Shown: piece after piece, positions 1 through 11,846 of the stretch
Layout of the letters: each line of letters opens with the position of its first letter
How positions within the stretch are numbered: the first letter of the stretch is position 1
Assembly (NCBI GenBank): GCA_007922195.1
Contig: ML682059.1
Location: 16,061,326 to 16,125,325, forward strand
From: Podocnemis expansa
Lineage: Eukaryota > Chordata > Testudines > Podocnemididae
Direction of reading: 5' to 3'
Length of the DNA stretch: 64,000 nt
Made by a program: the position numbers and the translations under genes
The notes under the pieces: generated by a model
Told to the model about the DNA's origin: nothing
The model's input: only the letters and a program-made list of their open reading frames with translations
The model's database searches: none

Positions 1-1139
1 GAAATAAGGAGGCTGTGTGAACACAGCTATATACATTAGTAGAAATGTATACCAATATTGTATTTTTACACTAAATTTCTGACTTTTTCTGTTGACACTG
101 ATAAAGTTCAGAGCCTCACTGCTCCTTGCATTTAAGCAAGTTCATTTTTTACAGCAGTGGTCTATGTGACATGGTGAAAGCAACTTAAAGAATAACTTTT
201 TTCTTGGAACACACACTGACAATTTGGTTTGGATTTACACTTCATTGACTGATGAACAGAAAGTCAGATTAAGTGGGAAAAGATATAAAAGAAACTTATT
301 TTGAAAGAGTATTCCATGATTTACGGTACTAAACTTGAAGTGATTGGCAGCACATTAAATAGAGCTTTGTGTCAGCTGCAGAGTGGACTCAGTAAAAGCA
401 GGATGTCAAGTTACAAATTGCAGACTTGGTGACTCCATCTTAACTCCTTGCTACGTTTTGTCATATTAACTGGGAGAAAGTTTATATCTACCACACTGGA
501 AATATTTTACACACAAGCATTTTCATTTGGGCCAAGTAAATTTTAAACCAAAATTTAAAAAAAAAGTGTAACAAAACTAAAAAGAGAAACAAAAGAACCC
601 TAGCATATGTAGGTTACTTCAACAATAGGTAAATAGAATACAGAAGCCCTACAGTAAAATGTAGCATTGATTATAGCCTCTTCAATTTGACAATCTTCAC
701 TTAATTGATTACTAAAAATTACTCAGTGATTTGTACATCATCTTGTTTTTTTTTTTTTGACACCATTAGCTGCAGCAGAATATCAACAGTCAAATATAAA
801 AAGCCTGGTTTATATACAGAGCTTTGAGTTTATTTTACTCAGACACTTATATAAAACATTTCCTAAGGAAATGCCTACTGAGATCTGAGTTCTGGAAACA
901 TATGGGAACCTAAAAGTTGTGGTCATTGGAACCAAGTTGCAAATATTCCCTGTTGGTAATAATACATACTTTGAACTTCCATGGCTCCTTTCATATGAGG
1001 TTCTAAAAATGCTTTACATACATTGATTAGCTATTCTTCATTTACAGTGGTTATAGCCATAGAAAGATTCAAGCAGAGAGAGAATTAGCTGGTGATATAC
1101 TCAATACCTAAAAAGAGCCACACCACAATAAGACTGTAA
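1..1139. other. AT-rich DNA, nothing recognised
   Basis: No coding frame, RNA gene or named repeat is visible. The stretch ends at the TAA that flanks the first MITE. Confidence 0.5.
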
Positions 1140-1847
1140 GGCAATGTCTACACTAGAAAAACTTAGGTTGAACTTGTTAATTTGAACTAATAAGTTTGAC
1201 TTTAATTCAAACTAAACTCAACCTTATTAAGTCCAATTAACAAAGTGGACTAAGGCTATGTCTATATGGATGGCAGCAATTTCACCACTGTCAGTTTCCC
1301 TTCCCAGGAGCAGATCGCCGTGCGTATCAATGCACCGGTCCACTCCCAGAAGTTGACACTGGAAGTCCTGGCAGTTGGGGGCATAAGGGAAAGCCAACCT
1401 CAAGTGATTTGTGGTCAGCTTTTCCTTGATGTCTACCAGCAGCTTAGAAAGTCACCATTAATTACACAAGGAATTTTATGTTTCTTGTGTAACTTGCAGT
1501 CAACTGCCACTGAAAAGCCTCCAAATGCAGACTACAGCTAAGTCTACTTAAAGTTAAATCAACTTAGTAAACTTTATTAATTTGACCAAACTGCCCTTAA
1601 TTCAACCTTGATAAAGTTGAATTAAGGGTAAATCCAGGTCTACACCATCCTTAGTTTGAACTAAGGAGTCAAATTAAGGGTTAGTTCAAACTAAAAGGCA
1701 GTTCTTATTAATTCAAATTAAGTTTTCATTAAATCGAATTAAGGAATTTCTTAATTCGACTTAATGAAAGTCTGGTGTAGACAGGGCCTAATTTAGTTCA
1801 AATTAAGCCTCCTTAATTTGACCTAAATTGCCAGGTTAGATATAGCT
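1140..1847. mobile_element. Compound Harbinger-like MITE cluster
   Basis: The left end GGCAATGTCTACACTAG follows TAA (1137-1139) and the right end is followed by TAA (1848-1850). Inside are many near-palindromic words of the TTAATTTGAACTAA / TTAATTCGACTTAA type. A second left end (GGCTATGTCTATA, 1254) follows TAA, and a right end (GTGTAGACAGGGCC, to 1788) precedes TAA. A third, shorter pair (about 1632-1788) is also flanked by TAA. This is best read as MITEs inserted in MITEs of one family. About 1260-1540 is a less AT-rich core with no recognisable protein. Confidence 0.6.
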
Positions 1848-1920
1848 TAACAGTGAAGTTACTTATCAGTGGTGCAGTGGATTCTCATCATTTGCCATTT
1901 TTTAAATCAAGATGGGACTT

Positions 1921-1979
1921 GAAAAGAAAAGAAAAGAAAAGAAAAGAAAAGAAAAGAAAAGAAAAGAAAAGAAAAGAAA
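1921..1979. repeat. (AAAAG)n microsatellite
   Basis: About twelve near-perfect copies of the pentamer GAAAA. Confidence 0.97.
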
Positions 1980-2170
1980 GGGCTGTGCTCTAGGAATTGT
2001 TCTGGAGAAATGTTCTACCCTGTGTTATACAAGAGGTCCAACCGGCTGCTCACAGTTGTATCTTCTGACTTTGGAATTTACAAATCAATGAAGACTTTTC
2101 CAAATTCTAACACCTAAATGCTCAGAAGAACAGAAATAACAATAGGATGGTACTTATGTGTCCATCCCTA

Positions 2171-2516
2171 ATTTGTACTGTAGCGTCCAGCTCATCCACC
2201 AATATGATTTATGCTGTCATGTTCACGAAATGCCCCTCTGCCTTATATATTGGACAAACAGGACGGTCTCTCCACAAAAGAAAAAGAGGGCACACATCTG
2301 ACATCAGAAATCACAACATTCTAAAACCAATGGGCCAGCATTTCAGTCTTCCTGATCACTCCATTAATGATTTGTTAATTGCTGTGCTCAGACAGATAAG
2401 TACTAGATCAAGGCTTCAAAGAGAAGCTGCTGAGATTGAATTTATTTGAAAATTCAGTTGCCTTGCCTCGGGACTTACTAGAAACATTGGATTTTTCTCT
2501 CATTGCAACAGGTGAT
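2171..2516 (+). pseudogene. PLE GIY-YIG endonuclease fragment
   Basis: The frame from 2147 contains ALYIGQTGRSLHKRKRGH (about 2240-2296), then SDIRNHN and the hydrophobic run HSINDLLIAVL. These match the C-terminal GIY-YIG nuclease of endonuclease-bearing Penelope-like elements, which nicks the target to prime reverse transcription. A TGA at 2447-2449 interrupts the frame. The downstream codons still match the C-terminal end of copy B (LASGLTRNIGFFSH here, IASGLNRNIGFFSH there). No reverse transcriptase remains, so this is a dead 5'-truncated copy. The first residues from 2147 are probably not family sequence. Confidence 0.85.
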
Positions 2517-2720
2517 TTGACTTCATCTCCCTCTGTATGTTGTTCCCTGGTGTTTGAATCTTTACAACTGTTTTGATTTGCTGTTACAGTGTGACCTGAT
2601 CTCATGACTTACACTCCCCCACTTTTATTTTCTCCCATTCTGTAAGTTGCCCCATCTTCAAAGCATCTGACAAAGTGGGATTTTCTCCCATGAAAGCTCA
2701 TGGAATAAATAAATTTGTTA

Positions 2721-3119
2721 GGCTATGTTCACACATAAACTGTTATTTTGAAATAAGTTAATTTGAATTAAGAAAATGTTAATTCAAATTAACGGAAAGC
2801 CTGCTATCGAAACAGCTGTTATTTTGAAATGGTTATTTCGAAATAAGGCCATTCAGACATGCTGTTTTGAAACAGTTGTTTCAAAACACTGGTGTTGTTT
2901 CGAAACAACATGTCTGAACGCCGTTGTTTCAAAACAACTGTTTCGAAACAATGGCTATTTCGATTTCCTGCTAGGTTTTACTGTTTCAGAATAACGGCCA
3001 TCATTTCAAAACAACGGGAACTGTTGTTTCGAAATAACCATACATCGTGTGGACATAAGAATTTTTATTTCTAAACAACGGGTGTTGTTTCGAAATAAAA
3101 CTGTTGTCTGAACACAGCC
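2721..3119. mobile_element. PIF/Harbinger-type MITE (TSD TTA)
   Basis: The ends GGCTATGTTCACAC and CTGAACACAGCC are inverted copies. TTA lies at 2718-2720 and again at 3120-3122. The interior is made of repeated palindromes such as TTGTTTCGAAACAA and TTATTTCGAAATAA. The insertion lies inside the 3' tail of PLE copy A. There is no coding capacity. Confidence 0.9.
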
Positions 3120-3190
3120 TTAGTCTTTAAGTGCCACAAGACTCCTTGTTTGTTTTACTGAACTAGACTAATACAGCAGCACCTTTGGAA

Positions 3191-5599
3191 CTTGGCTGTA
3201 TTTCTTGACTCTTTAAAGAACAACAGACCTTATTATTTCTCTGAATTTTCCAGGAGAGGGTTAGACATTTCAAGGCAGATGTGTCTGGGGAAATTTGGGA
3301 CTGGGGATGTGTTAGGATCACTTGGCTAATCTTAACCAATGCTGGTCGAGCTCATAGTTTTGCTGTGATGTGTTATGAAGGCTGCCAGAATAAGAGTTGC
3401 TAAATCAGAGTTGCTTATCATACAGAACGCAGTGCATGCTTCTAGGCAGACTGTGAGCATCCAGAAAAGGATATATGGCAGCAGAACATCTTAATGACCT
3501 CAGGATTACAGGAAAAGTTGTGACACAACCTCTAAGTGTTCTAGATGCACCCAGAAATATGACACCCTTTCATTCACATATGTAAAGAGCACACTATATA
3601 CACACAACACATGAACACAATAGCAATTAAATATAATTCAGTTCAGATTAAAAATTCCCATAAATGCATACAAGTAACTTCTGTTAATTTGAATAATTAT
3701 AGATCCATGAACAAGGTGAAGGGAACATACTTTTGTCCCTCCAGAGGCATATGAAAGGGGAAAGAAGCCAGACATAAATGTGAGTCAAAAAAAACTGGCC
3801 ACTGGGTTGTGAATGTTGACAGACTCAGATCAGATCTCTGTAATGCTCAAAATCTCCAGTAGCCTTCCTGAAAGCAAGTGTCTAAAGATTACTTTTATCC
3901 TTAGCACTCATATACCAGTGAAATGACTGCTCAATAACTATTTCTTCCCTGATTTTTTCTAGTCAGTGCCACTAGCAATTCTAGTTTTTGTTTTTTTTTT
4001 GTTGTTTTTTTGTTGTTTTTTTTAATGAATTTGGGTTGTTTCTTTTAAATGTAACCATTAATCTTGATTCATATATCTATATATGAATAACCTGATTTTT
4101 AAAAATAATATAATCTGATATTTAAAAATATACCAAGAGAGGAATTTTTTCTTGATTTGCTAAAGCTAGAAAAGCAATTATGAAATTACTAACTACAAGA
4201 GAACTCTATTTTTCTTAACTGGAAAAAAAGGTATAGTGTCCAGAATATATTGCTTAAAACCATTGTTTGTCTTGTGCTTTTTCTTTAACACTCCAGGAAA
4301 AATTTTCCAAGGGATTTTCTTTGAAGAAGCCTCATTTTGGTACTAGCTTTTGGCTAGGAGTGTATTTTTTTTTTCTGGAGCCATGCTTTTTCTTTTTTTT
4401 TTTTCTTTTTTTATGTTACAGCGTTACAATACACAGTTAAGATGGGACACTCACCATTCCAAAATGAGGAAAAGAAAAGTTAGCATTCAGCAAAGCCTCA
4501 CCAGATTCATGTGATAAATTTGTCACATACCTTGGAATGATTCTCTTGCATTCTACCCACAGGGATTACCTCCTACATTCTAAATCTCACAGTGGCCATG
4601 TTTTAAAAAAAAATAATCAGACAAAAAATACTTGTATTTTTGCAAACTCCCCAAAAGTGGAGTGTTCCACTCAGAAGTACATATCACAGGCCAAAATCAG
4701 GAAATATTTGACCATCAATCAGTGACAAGTTTAAAGTTGATATTGTGTGAGCCTATGGGGAAAGGAAAAAAAATTTCACATTTGCAAGGGGGCAGACAGC
4801 ACTCGCTTTAGCATTGGAAATTCCAGGGGAATCAGGCCTTAAACTTGAACCACACTTTTGTACAGAATAAGTATATTATGTTATTCTTAGAGGTTTTCAT
4901 AAGCCTCATGGTAGTAATGGACCGAAGAAGTCAGAACATCCCGTACTTTGGAGAAAGGATCTATAAGCATCATCTTGTGGCAATTCCCACACATTGCCCC
5001 ATTTCCATAATGAACAAGGCAAGAGGCCCATCCACATACTCAGTGGATTCCTTGTCCTATGCCTCTGTCACTTCCTTAGCCACCAGATAAACTTCAGGCT
5101 TCTACCCTGCCACATCCACAGCATGGTGCCTCTATGGAAAAATCAAAAACTTCAGTCAATTTTAAAATTTGACCTCAGTCAGGTCTGGACTATCTCAAAA
5201 TTTCAGTTGCCTCAAACTATGGGAGTTACCAGACTCTGTCAACCTCTATGTTTTGAATTTCTGAAAACCCTGGCCATCTCAAAATTTAACCACCTTAAAA
5301 TCTGCAGGTTGCAATCTTTAAAGTTTTCCCATTTTAGGATTTTTATGTCAGCTTTAAACATTTATCATATTTAAATCTACTTGACTGCATGGACAGATAA
5401 TTAACTAGTCTCAATTGGCATAGATTTACATCATCGTACACTTGCTGAGGAGATGGTCCATTATTTAATTGGATCTTTCAAATGTAATAGTTTTCCAAGA
5501 AAGTTAATTAACAAATTTCAAAACTATGAACTTTTAAACTCAGCAAATGAACCCTATACTTGTATGAGTTTAAACTACAATGCACCACAAAGGACAATA
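3191..5599. other. AT-rich DNA, nothing firmly recognised
   Basis: T-rich runs occur near 3990-4025 and 4368-4412. Frames up to 126 codons (4994-5374) show no recognisable domain. The last few hundred bases might hold decayed PLE 5' sequence, but this cannot be supported. Confidence 0.4.
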
Positions 5600-6024
5600 A
5601 GAATGACATCTTCAAACCACCCAACAACATTGTTAATCTTTTGTGCTATATGCTTACTTCAGTGGAGGAACCTGTGCTATCTCGGAGACCTTCCTTCTAC
5701 CCCACAACCCCCACATATATAAGATAAAATTCTGTGGTGGCCTGGAGGACTACTTTTGCCATCTCAGATTCAAAACATATTTCCACACACACCAACAATC
5801 TAAGAAGTGCCCTACAGATACTTTCCTCCCAACACTCAAGAATATTCTTTGTGGACTCTTCCTGATTGTCAGAACAAAAGACTACATTTCTATATTGACT
5901 GTTTCCACTGCCATGCTAAAGCTGAAACTGTGGACAAACAGCATCCGTTACACCATAGCCTTAGCCACATGGAAAACAATGCAATCATAAGCCACAGAAA
6001 CAACTCTCACATTATTATTATTAA

Positions 6025-6599
6025 GGGGTATGTCTGCACTGGAGACTTAGGTCAACTTAACCTACCTTAAGTCAACCTAAGGAACTCCCTGGCCACATTT
6101 AGAATTTATTAAGTCAACTTAATAATAACTGCCTTGAAAGTCGACTTAAGCATTAAGTCAACTTTATTAAGTCGACTTAACTCAATGTAGACCACAGGAG
6201 CTGGGGCCTGGGTCCGGGCCCTGCCTCCTGCACCACACCAGGGCCAAATCTGGCTCTGGGGCCTGATCCAACACCAAGGGGTCCAATCTGACCCTAGCTG
6301 CCACCAGCAGGTGGCTCATAGTCTGGTCTGGTTCCAAGCCCCTGGCCGCTTGCGGCAAGTGGTTTGGGGTCGGATAAGGCCCCCTGGGGCTGGATCAGGC
6401 CCGGGAGTTGGATCAGGCCCAGAGGCAGGGCGGGGGGGGGGGTCCAGGTCCAGTCATGTTCCTGGGGTATGTCTACACTATCTCCAGTGAAGGCATACCC
6501 TTAAGTTGACTTAACAAGGTTGATTTTAAGTAGACTTAAAAGTCAACTTTGTTAAATTGACTTAAAGAGCCCTGCCCTCCCCACCGTATAGACATAGCC
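6025..6599. mobile_element. Harbinger-like MITE, TTAAGTCGACTTAA subtype
   Basis: Left end GGGGTATGTCTGCACTGG, right end CCGTATAGACATAGCC. The arms are full of TTAAGTCGACTTAA-type palindromes around a GC-rich core (about 6190-6470). A further internal start (GGGGTATGTCTACAC, near 6473) suggests a nested or duplicated end. It separates two parts of the PLE coding sequence. The flanks are TAA on the left and AAC on the right, so no clean TSD is seen. Confidence 0.75.
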
Positions 6600-6734
6600 A
6601 ACAAGGGTGACACAGGAAGTGCTGTCTTCATTGTGAATAAATCAGATTACAATCAGGAGACTTATAAACAACTCAAAACATTCTACAAACCACTCTTCTC
6701 TGACCCCACTGAGGAATACCAAAAGGAACTACAC

Positions 6735-7501
6735 CAGGGGTTCCCAACGTTTGTAAATCTGGGGCCCCTGAGGAAGAAAAAAAAAACTTTCAGGGACCCC
6801 TGTGCACCACGGGGGGTCAGAATGTGGCCCACAACACTCTCCTGCTGCAGAGCAGAGTCTCCTCCCCAGCAGAGGGCGATGGCTGTGGCAGTCCCTGCTG
6901 CCTGGCAGGGGAATGGGGCCGCAGACAGCTCCTGGGCAGGGACAGTGAGCCATTGCCATGTGCTGCAGCCTGCCGGGAGTGGGGGCTGCCATGGCCATGG
7001 CCATGGCCCCCTGCTCAGGATCTGCCTGCAGCCCCATTCCCCTGCCGGGGAGTGGGGCCCCCTGGGCAGAAGGCCATGGCTGCAGCAGCCCCCGCGCTCC
7101 AGCAGGGGAATGGGGCTGTGGCAGCTGCAGCACACAGCAGCCCCCGTGCTCCCGGCAGGAGAATGGGGTTGCAGCGGCTGCAGCATGCAGCAATGGCACA
7201 CTGTCCCTCCCTGGGAGCCACTGCGGCCCCATTCTCCTGCCAGACCACAGGGGCAGCTGCAGCCATGGCTCCCAGCCAGCCCCTGCAGGGGAGGGAAGCC
7301 ACACCACTGCCAGCTTCAGCAGCAGAAGAGCAGGGGCAGCATCCAGCCCTCTGCGGCCTCCACCCCTGGTGGAATCCCGCCCTGGCGGGAGCATCAGAGC
7401 CACAGTTGGGCTCCAGCCCCAGTGGGGAGCAGTGCCGCAGACCCTCTGGAAGAGGCCCGTGGACCCCTAGGGGTCCATGGCTCACACGTTGGGAACCACT
7501 G
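6735..7501. mobile_element. Non-autonomous hAT element with perfect 8-bp TSD
   Basis: The ends are CAGGGGTTCCCAACGT and ACGTTGGGAACCACTG. AACTACAC occurs immediately before (6727-6734) and after (7502-7509). Terminal CAGNGGTT and an 8-bp TSD are hallmarks of hAT transposons. The GC-rich core holds five copies of CAGGRGAATGGGG in alternating orientation (starting near 6906, 7032, 7103, 7156, 7227). Long frames across it on both strands are low-complexity artefacts. It sits within the PLE reverse transcriptase. Confidence 0.95.
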
Positions 7502-8639
7502 AACTACACCATCTACTCAAGAAACTTCCTGAGGCAGCACAGGAACTAATAAAAACTGGCACATCACCAGAATCCTATCCAGGGTTATTCTATCTACTAC
7601 CAAAAATCCATAAAAAAGAAACCCTGGACACCCTATTATCTCAAGCCCTATGTTATCAGCACTCCTAGCTATCTTTGAGACACCACGGACTTTCTGAGGA
7701 AGATCCAATCCATTTGTTAGCTTCCAGAAAATACCACTATGGATGAAAATGCACTTTTCATCAACATCCCACAGAAGATGGATTAAAAGCTATTAGAAGT
7801 AACACCCCAGATCATGCCACAGCACACTTGGTGGTTCATCTTTGTGACTGTGTACTCACACACAACTATTTCAGATCTGAGGATAATTTATACCTTCAAG
7901 GCAGTAGCACTGCTATGCGTACCTGCATGTCCCCACAATATGCCAATATTTTTATGGTTGACTTAGAACAACATTTCTTCAAGTCTCATCCCAAAGCACC
8001 TCTCTTCTACTTGTGCTACATTGATGATATTTTCATCATTTGGATCTATGAGAGGGATATCCTTGAAGATTTTCACAGAGATTTCACAATTTCCACTCCA
8101 CAATTAAACTTAGCCTGGAACACTACACACAGGGGATCCACTTTCTGGACACTACAGTAGAAATGGCAGATGGACATGTAAGCACCACCATATACCAAAA
8201 ACCCACTGATAGGTATAGTTACCTATATGCCTTGAGCCTTCATCCAAAACCCGCCACATGACCCATTGTCTACAGCCAAGCCCTAAGATATAACTGTATT
8301 TACTCTGATCCCTCAGACAGAGACAGACACCTTCAGGATCTCTATCAAGCATTCTTAAAACTACAGTACCCGCCTGTGAAAGTGAAGAAACAGAGTGGCA
8401 GAGCTAGGCAGGAACTCCCAAATCAATTATTATAGGAGAAGCCCAAGAGGAAAAACAACAGAACACCACTAGTCATCAGTTACAACCTGCAAGTCAGACC
8501 TCTACAGCACATCATCAAGGATCCACAACCTATTCTACAAGATGATCCCTCACTCTCTCAAGCCTTGGGAAACAGACCTCTCATCACTTATAGACAGCCC
8601 ACCAACCTTAAGGAGATACTCAACAGTAATTAAAGACCT

Positions 8640-9099
8640 AAGAACAGAACCGTTATAGTAGGCACACATCCCTACAACAAACCACACCGCCAACATTGCC
8701 CACATGTCAGCACAAAAGACACTATTACAGAACCTAATAAAACCAGCTACTCCCTCAAAGGCTGACTCACCTGCCCATCCACAAATGTGATTTCTGCCAT
8801 TATGTGCCAAAAAATGGCCCTCTGCCTTATATATTGGACAAACAGGACAGTTTCTGAGCAAAAGAAAAAATGGGCACAAATCTGACATCAGAAACCACAA
8901 CATTCTAAAACCAGTGGGTCAGCATTTCAATCTTCATGATAACTCCATTAATGATTTGCTAATTGCTGTGCTCTTAGAGATGAATACCAAATCAAGGATT
9001 CAAAGAGAAACTGCTCAGATTGAATTCATTTGCAAATTCGGTTGCATTGCATCAGGACTTAATAGGAATATTGGATTTTTTTCTCATTACAACATGTGA
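8640..9099 (+). pseudogene. PLE linker and GIY-YIG endonuclease, copy B
   Basis: A histidine/cysteine-rich linker region (about 8660-8710) precedes the GIY-YIG core, which reads ALYIGQTGQFLSKRKNGH in the frame near 8824-8880. SDIRNHN, the helix NSINDLLIAVL (8943-8975) and a C-terminal end ending at TGA 9097-9099 follow. It matches copy A residue for residue over most of the domain. Small frame breaks separate the core from the RT upstream. Confidence 0.8.
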
Positions 9100-9329
9100 T
9101 TTGATCTCATCTTCCTCTATATGCTATTCTCCAGTGTTTGAATCTTTACAACTGCTTTGATTTGCTATTACAGTGCTACCTGATCCCATGACTTACACAT
9201 CCCTGCATTTATTTCCCCCCATTCTGTAAGTTCCCCCATTTTCAAAGCATCTGACAAAGTGGGATGTTCTCCCACAAAAGCTCATGCAATAAATAAATTT
9301 GCTACTCTTGAAGTGCCAAAAGACTCTCT

Positions 9330-10413
9330 GGCTATGTCTTCACTGGAGGCTTAAGTTTACTTAACCTGCCTTAAGTGGACTTACACAACTCCCAGGCTAT
9401 ATTTAATATTTATTAAGTTGACTTTAGAGCTTGTTAAAGTCAGCTTAATAACTCCTTCCTTGAAAGTCAACTGAAGCATTTAAGTCGTCTTTACAGGGCA
9501 GGGCCCACCCCATGCCCCTCCCAGGTCCCCATTGGGTTCTGTGGCACTGATCCGGCCTTGGGGACCTGATCCAGCTCCTGCCATGATGCAAGGAGCAGGG
9601 AGCCAAATCCTGCTACCTGCTCCATGCTGCAGGTGGCGGGGGCTGGGAGCTGGTTCCTGCCACGCGTGGAGAGAGGCTGGGAGCCCAATCTGGCTCCCAG
9701 CACCTCTCCACAGGTCATGGGGGCTGGCAGCTGGCTCCTGCCCTGGCCACTTGCAAGCAGCCAGGGGCACCCAGAGTCTGCTGCTGCCTTGGCTGCTTGC
9801 AAGTGGTTAGGGCAGGAGCCAGCTGCTAGCCCCTGCCACCTGCAGAGATGGGCTGGGAACCTGTTCTGGCCCCATGCCCCTTGCTGCAGGCTGTAGGTGC
9901 TAGAAGCCAGCTCAGAGCCCAGTCTGGCCCTGAACTGTCTGCCACCAAGGGCAGGGGTCTTGGAGCCTGATCAATTTCACAAGCTCACAGCTTGCGGCCC
10001 AATCCGGCCATGAGCCCCTTGCCACTAAGATCTCAGAGTTAGATCAGGCTCTCAGCCCGTTGCCATGGGTGGTGGGGGCTGGGAGCCACTTCCACTGCCT
10101 CCTGCAAGAGTCCAGGAGCTAGATCAGGCTCTCAGCTGCTTGAAGGAAAGGGTTGGGAGCCATATCAGGCTCCAAACCCCCCTCCAAGGATGATGGGAGC
10201 CGTTCCTGGCCCCTGCTGCAAAGAGGGAGAGCCATATCCAGCTCCCAGCCATTTGTCAGTGGCAGCTGGGGCCGGATAGGGCCCTCAGAGCTAGATCAGG
10301 CTCCAGAGACTATCGGGACTCCAGCGCAGACATATCCTGAAGTCGACTTAAGAAGGACACACTTAAGTCAACTTCCAAGAGCACTCTCCCCCACCCCCCG
10401 TATAGTCAAAGCT
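9330..10413. mobile_element. Large Harbinger-like MITE with GC-rich core
   Basis: The left end is GGCTATGTCTTCACTGG. Near the right end CCCCCCGTATAGTCAAAGCT resembles the end of the 6025-6599 copy. The arms carry TTAAGTCGACTTAA-type words and the core (about 9490-10330) is a degenerate array of GGGAGCC and GATCAGGCTC units. It splits the PLE tail between AAGACTCT and CTTGTTTATTTCACTGA. The TSD is unclear. Confidence 0.75.
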
Positions 10414-10463
10414 CTTGTTTATTTCACTGAGCTGACTAGCATGGCTGCCCCTTTGGAACTTGG

Positions 10464-11484
10464 CAAGATTTTTTTTTTCAGTCAGTTCTAAAACAGATGA
10501 AAAAAATTAACTCAAAATTAAAGTTGATTGAAAAAATTATAAGCAATGGAAAAATGGGTCTGAAGGAATAAAATATGGTTTTCATTCTTATCTATCACAT
10601 GGGCTGCTTTAACACAAAGACACAGACACACACCTATTATTTAGTCACTCGTGTATTATAGTGTGCATGTGAATTAAGCACATTACTATAGTTAAAATTG
10701 ACTTCCCAGATGCTGAATATATATATATAAGACATTAAAAGTGTGTTTTATGCTTTTTTAAAATAAACCCCACAGAGAATAAATAAACAAATAAAATTGT
10801 TATGCAATTCTCTTTTGAATCATGTCTAGAATTATTAATGTATGATCATGAAATGGAGAAAAGAATACAAAGCAGGTGTCTATATATTTTTTTCATTTCT
10901 ATTATCTGCTATTTATCTAAAGTACATTCTACTGCTGACAGCACAATAATAACATTGCTAGAAAAAGAAAATTTGTAGATTGTTGCAAGTGATTTGTGAT
11001 AAACATTATATAAGCAAGGATAGTAGAGTAACCCTACGTTTTTGGTGTTTCACAATTATGGTGGCTGTTTTTTATTAAAAAGATATGTTTTGTGTTTATT
11101 TAGAAATTAAACATTTAAAGGTCAAACTCTTTTTGCTTCTTTTGTTAAGCACAAAATACACAGTGTCTGGAATTTTGTGGAGTTGAAAATTGTGACTGTT
11201 TCTAAAGGGAATAAAGAAAAACTGAAAGAACGAATAAAAGAAATAGAGAAGGCTTTTAAGAAAGCCAAACTTCTCTACAGATAACGTTTAAGGGTTGGAA
11301 AAAGAATTTTACAATTTTTAGATGCACTGCACACCTGTTAATTCCAAAGGACTCAGTCCTGTTCCCAGTGAAGTCAATGCAAGCCTTTCACTTTACTTCA
11401 CTGGGAGCTGGATTATGCCCCAGATATAAAGCTCATTTTTCAATGATCATCACAGGGGGTTGGGGATTATCAGCTACTCAGTAG
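10464..11484. other. AT-rich DNA with an old repeat remnant
   Basis: There is no coding feature. Around 11340-11420 the paired words AGTGAAGTCAATGCAAG and CTTTACTTCACTGGGAGC form part of a decayed palindromic repeat of unknown name. Confidence 0.35.
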
Positions 11485-11846
11485 GGCTGTGGTCACACAC
11501 AGCAGGTTATTTCGATACAGTTGTTTCAAAACAACTTGTATCGAAATAACACCTTATTTTGAAATAACTTAATTCGAATTAACAGTTTGTTAATTCAAAT
11601 TAAGGAAAAAAGCTCAAAGCGAAATAGCAGTTTCAGGCAACAGTTATTTCTAAACAAGTCACCGTTGTTTCGAAACAACATGTTCACACGCCGTTGTTTC
11701 AAAACAATCGTTTCGAAACAACATTGTTTTGTCCCCGCATGGGGTTTAACTTGTTTTGAAACGACCGTGCGTCATGTGAACAGGGTATTTCTTATTTCAA
11801 AACAACCTCTCTTGTTTCGAAATAAGAGTGCTGTGTGAACACAGCC
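11485..11846. mobile_element. PIF/Harbinger-type MITE (TSD TAG)
   Basis: Ends GGCTGTGGTCACACAC and GTGTGAACACAGCC, flanked by TAG at 11482-11484 and 11847-11849. The interior has TTTCGAAACAA and TTAATTCGAATTAA palindromes like the copy at 2721. Confidence 0.9.

Larger units (their letters stand above)
2165..3190 (+). mobile_element. 5'-truncated Penelope-like element, copy A
   Basis: The copy carries the end of a GIY-YIG endonuclease and then the family 3' tail (the segment reading CATCTGACAAAGTGGGATTT near 2664). The same tail is found in the copies at 5.6-10.5, 31-32, 43.5 and 56 kb. The tail is split by the MITE at 2721-3119: the words around the break (ATTTGTTA and TTAGTCTTTAAG) join to the uninterrupted sequence seen at 56.75 kb. 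The copy ends near CAGCACCTTTGGAACTTGG. Confidence 0.85.
5600..8160 (+). pseudogene. PLE reverse transcriptase, broken into several frames
   Basis: In one frame SVEEPVLSRR (near 5660) and GLEDYF (near 5740) resemble the conserved N-terminal region of PLE proteins. FYIDCFHCHAKAE (near 5896) and MENNAIISHRNN (near 5970) follow in another frame. After the MITE come AVFIVNKSDY (near 6630) and DPTEEYQKEL (near 6700). After the hAT insertion come GLFYLLPKIHK (near 7580), SPQYANIFM (near 7930) and the catalytic YIDD at 8017-8028. Copying of element RNA into DNA at a nick is the known role of the family. Frameshifts, stops and insertions make this copy non-functional. Confidence 0.85.
5600..10463 (+). 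mobile_element. Long Penelope-like element, copy B, with three insertions
   Basis: Coding segments appear in order in one orientation: N-terminal/early RT region (about 5600-6024), RT (6600-6734 and 7510-8160), thumb and linker (8160-8700), and GIY-YIG (about 8800-9100). The 3' tail runs to TTTGGAACTTGGC at 10463, matching the end of copy A. The element is interrupted by MITEs at 6025-6599 and 9330-10413 and by a hAT element at 6735-7501. Without the guests the remaining PLE is about 2.4 kb. Many stops and frame changes show that it is inactive. Confidence 0.85.

Noticed and set aside
1266..1541. 91-codon frame in the MITE cluster
   Set aside because: No domain recognised and it is bounded by MITE arms; treated as a non-coding core.
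6633..7549. Overlapping frames of 156-289 codons on both strands
   Set aside because: They run through the GC-rich core of the hAT element; only the first codons (NKSDYNQE...) are genuine PLE sequence.
9480..9896. Frames of about 90-103 codons
   Set aside because: They translate the repeated GGGAGCC/GATCAGGCTC units of a MITE core on both strands.
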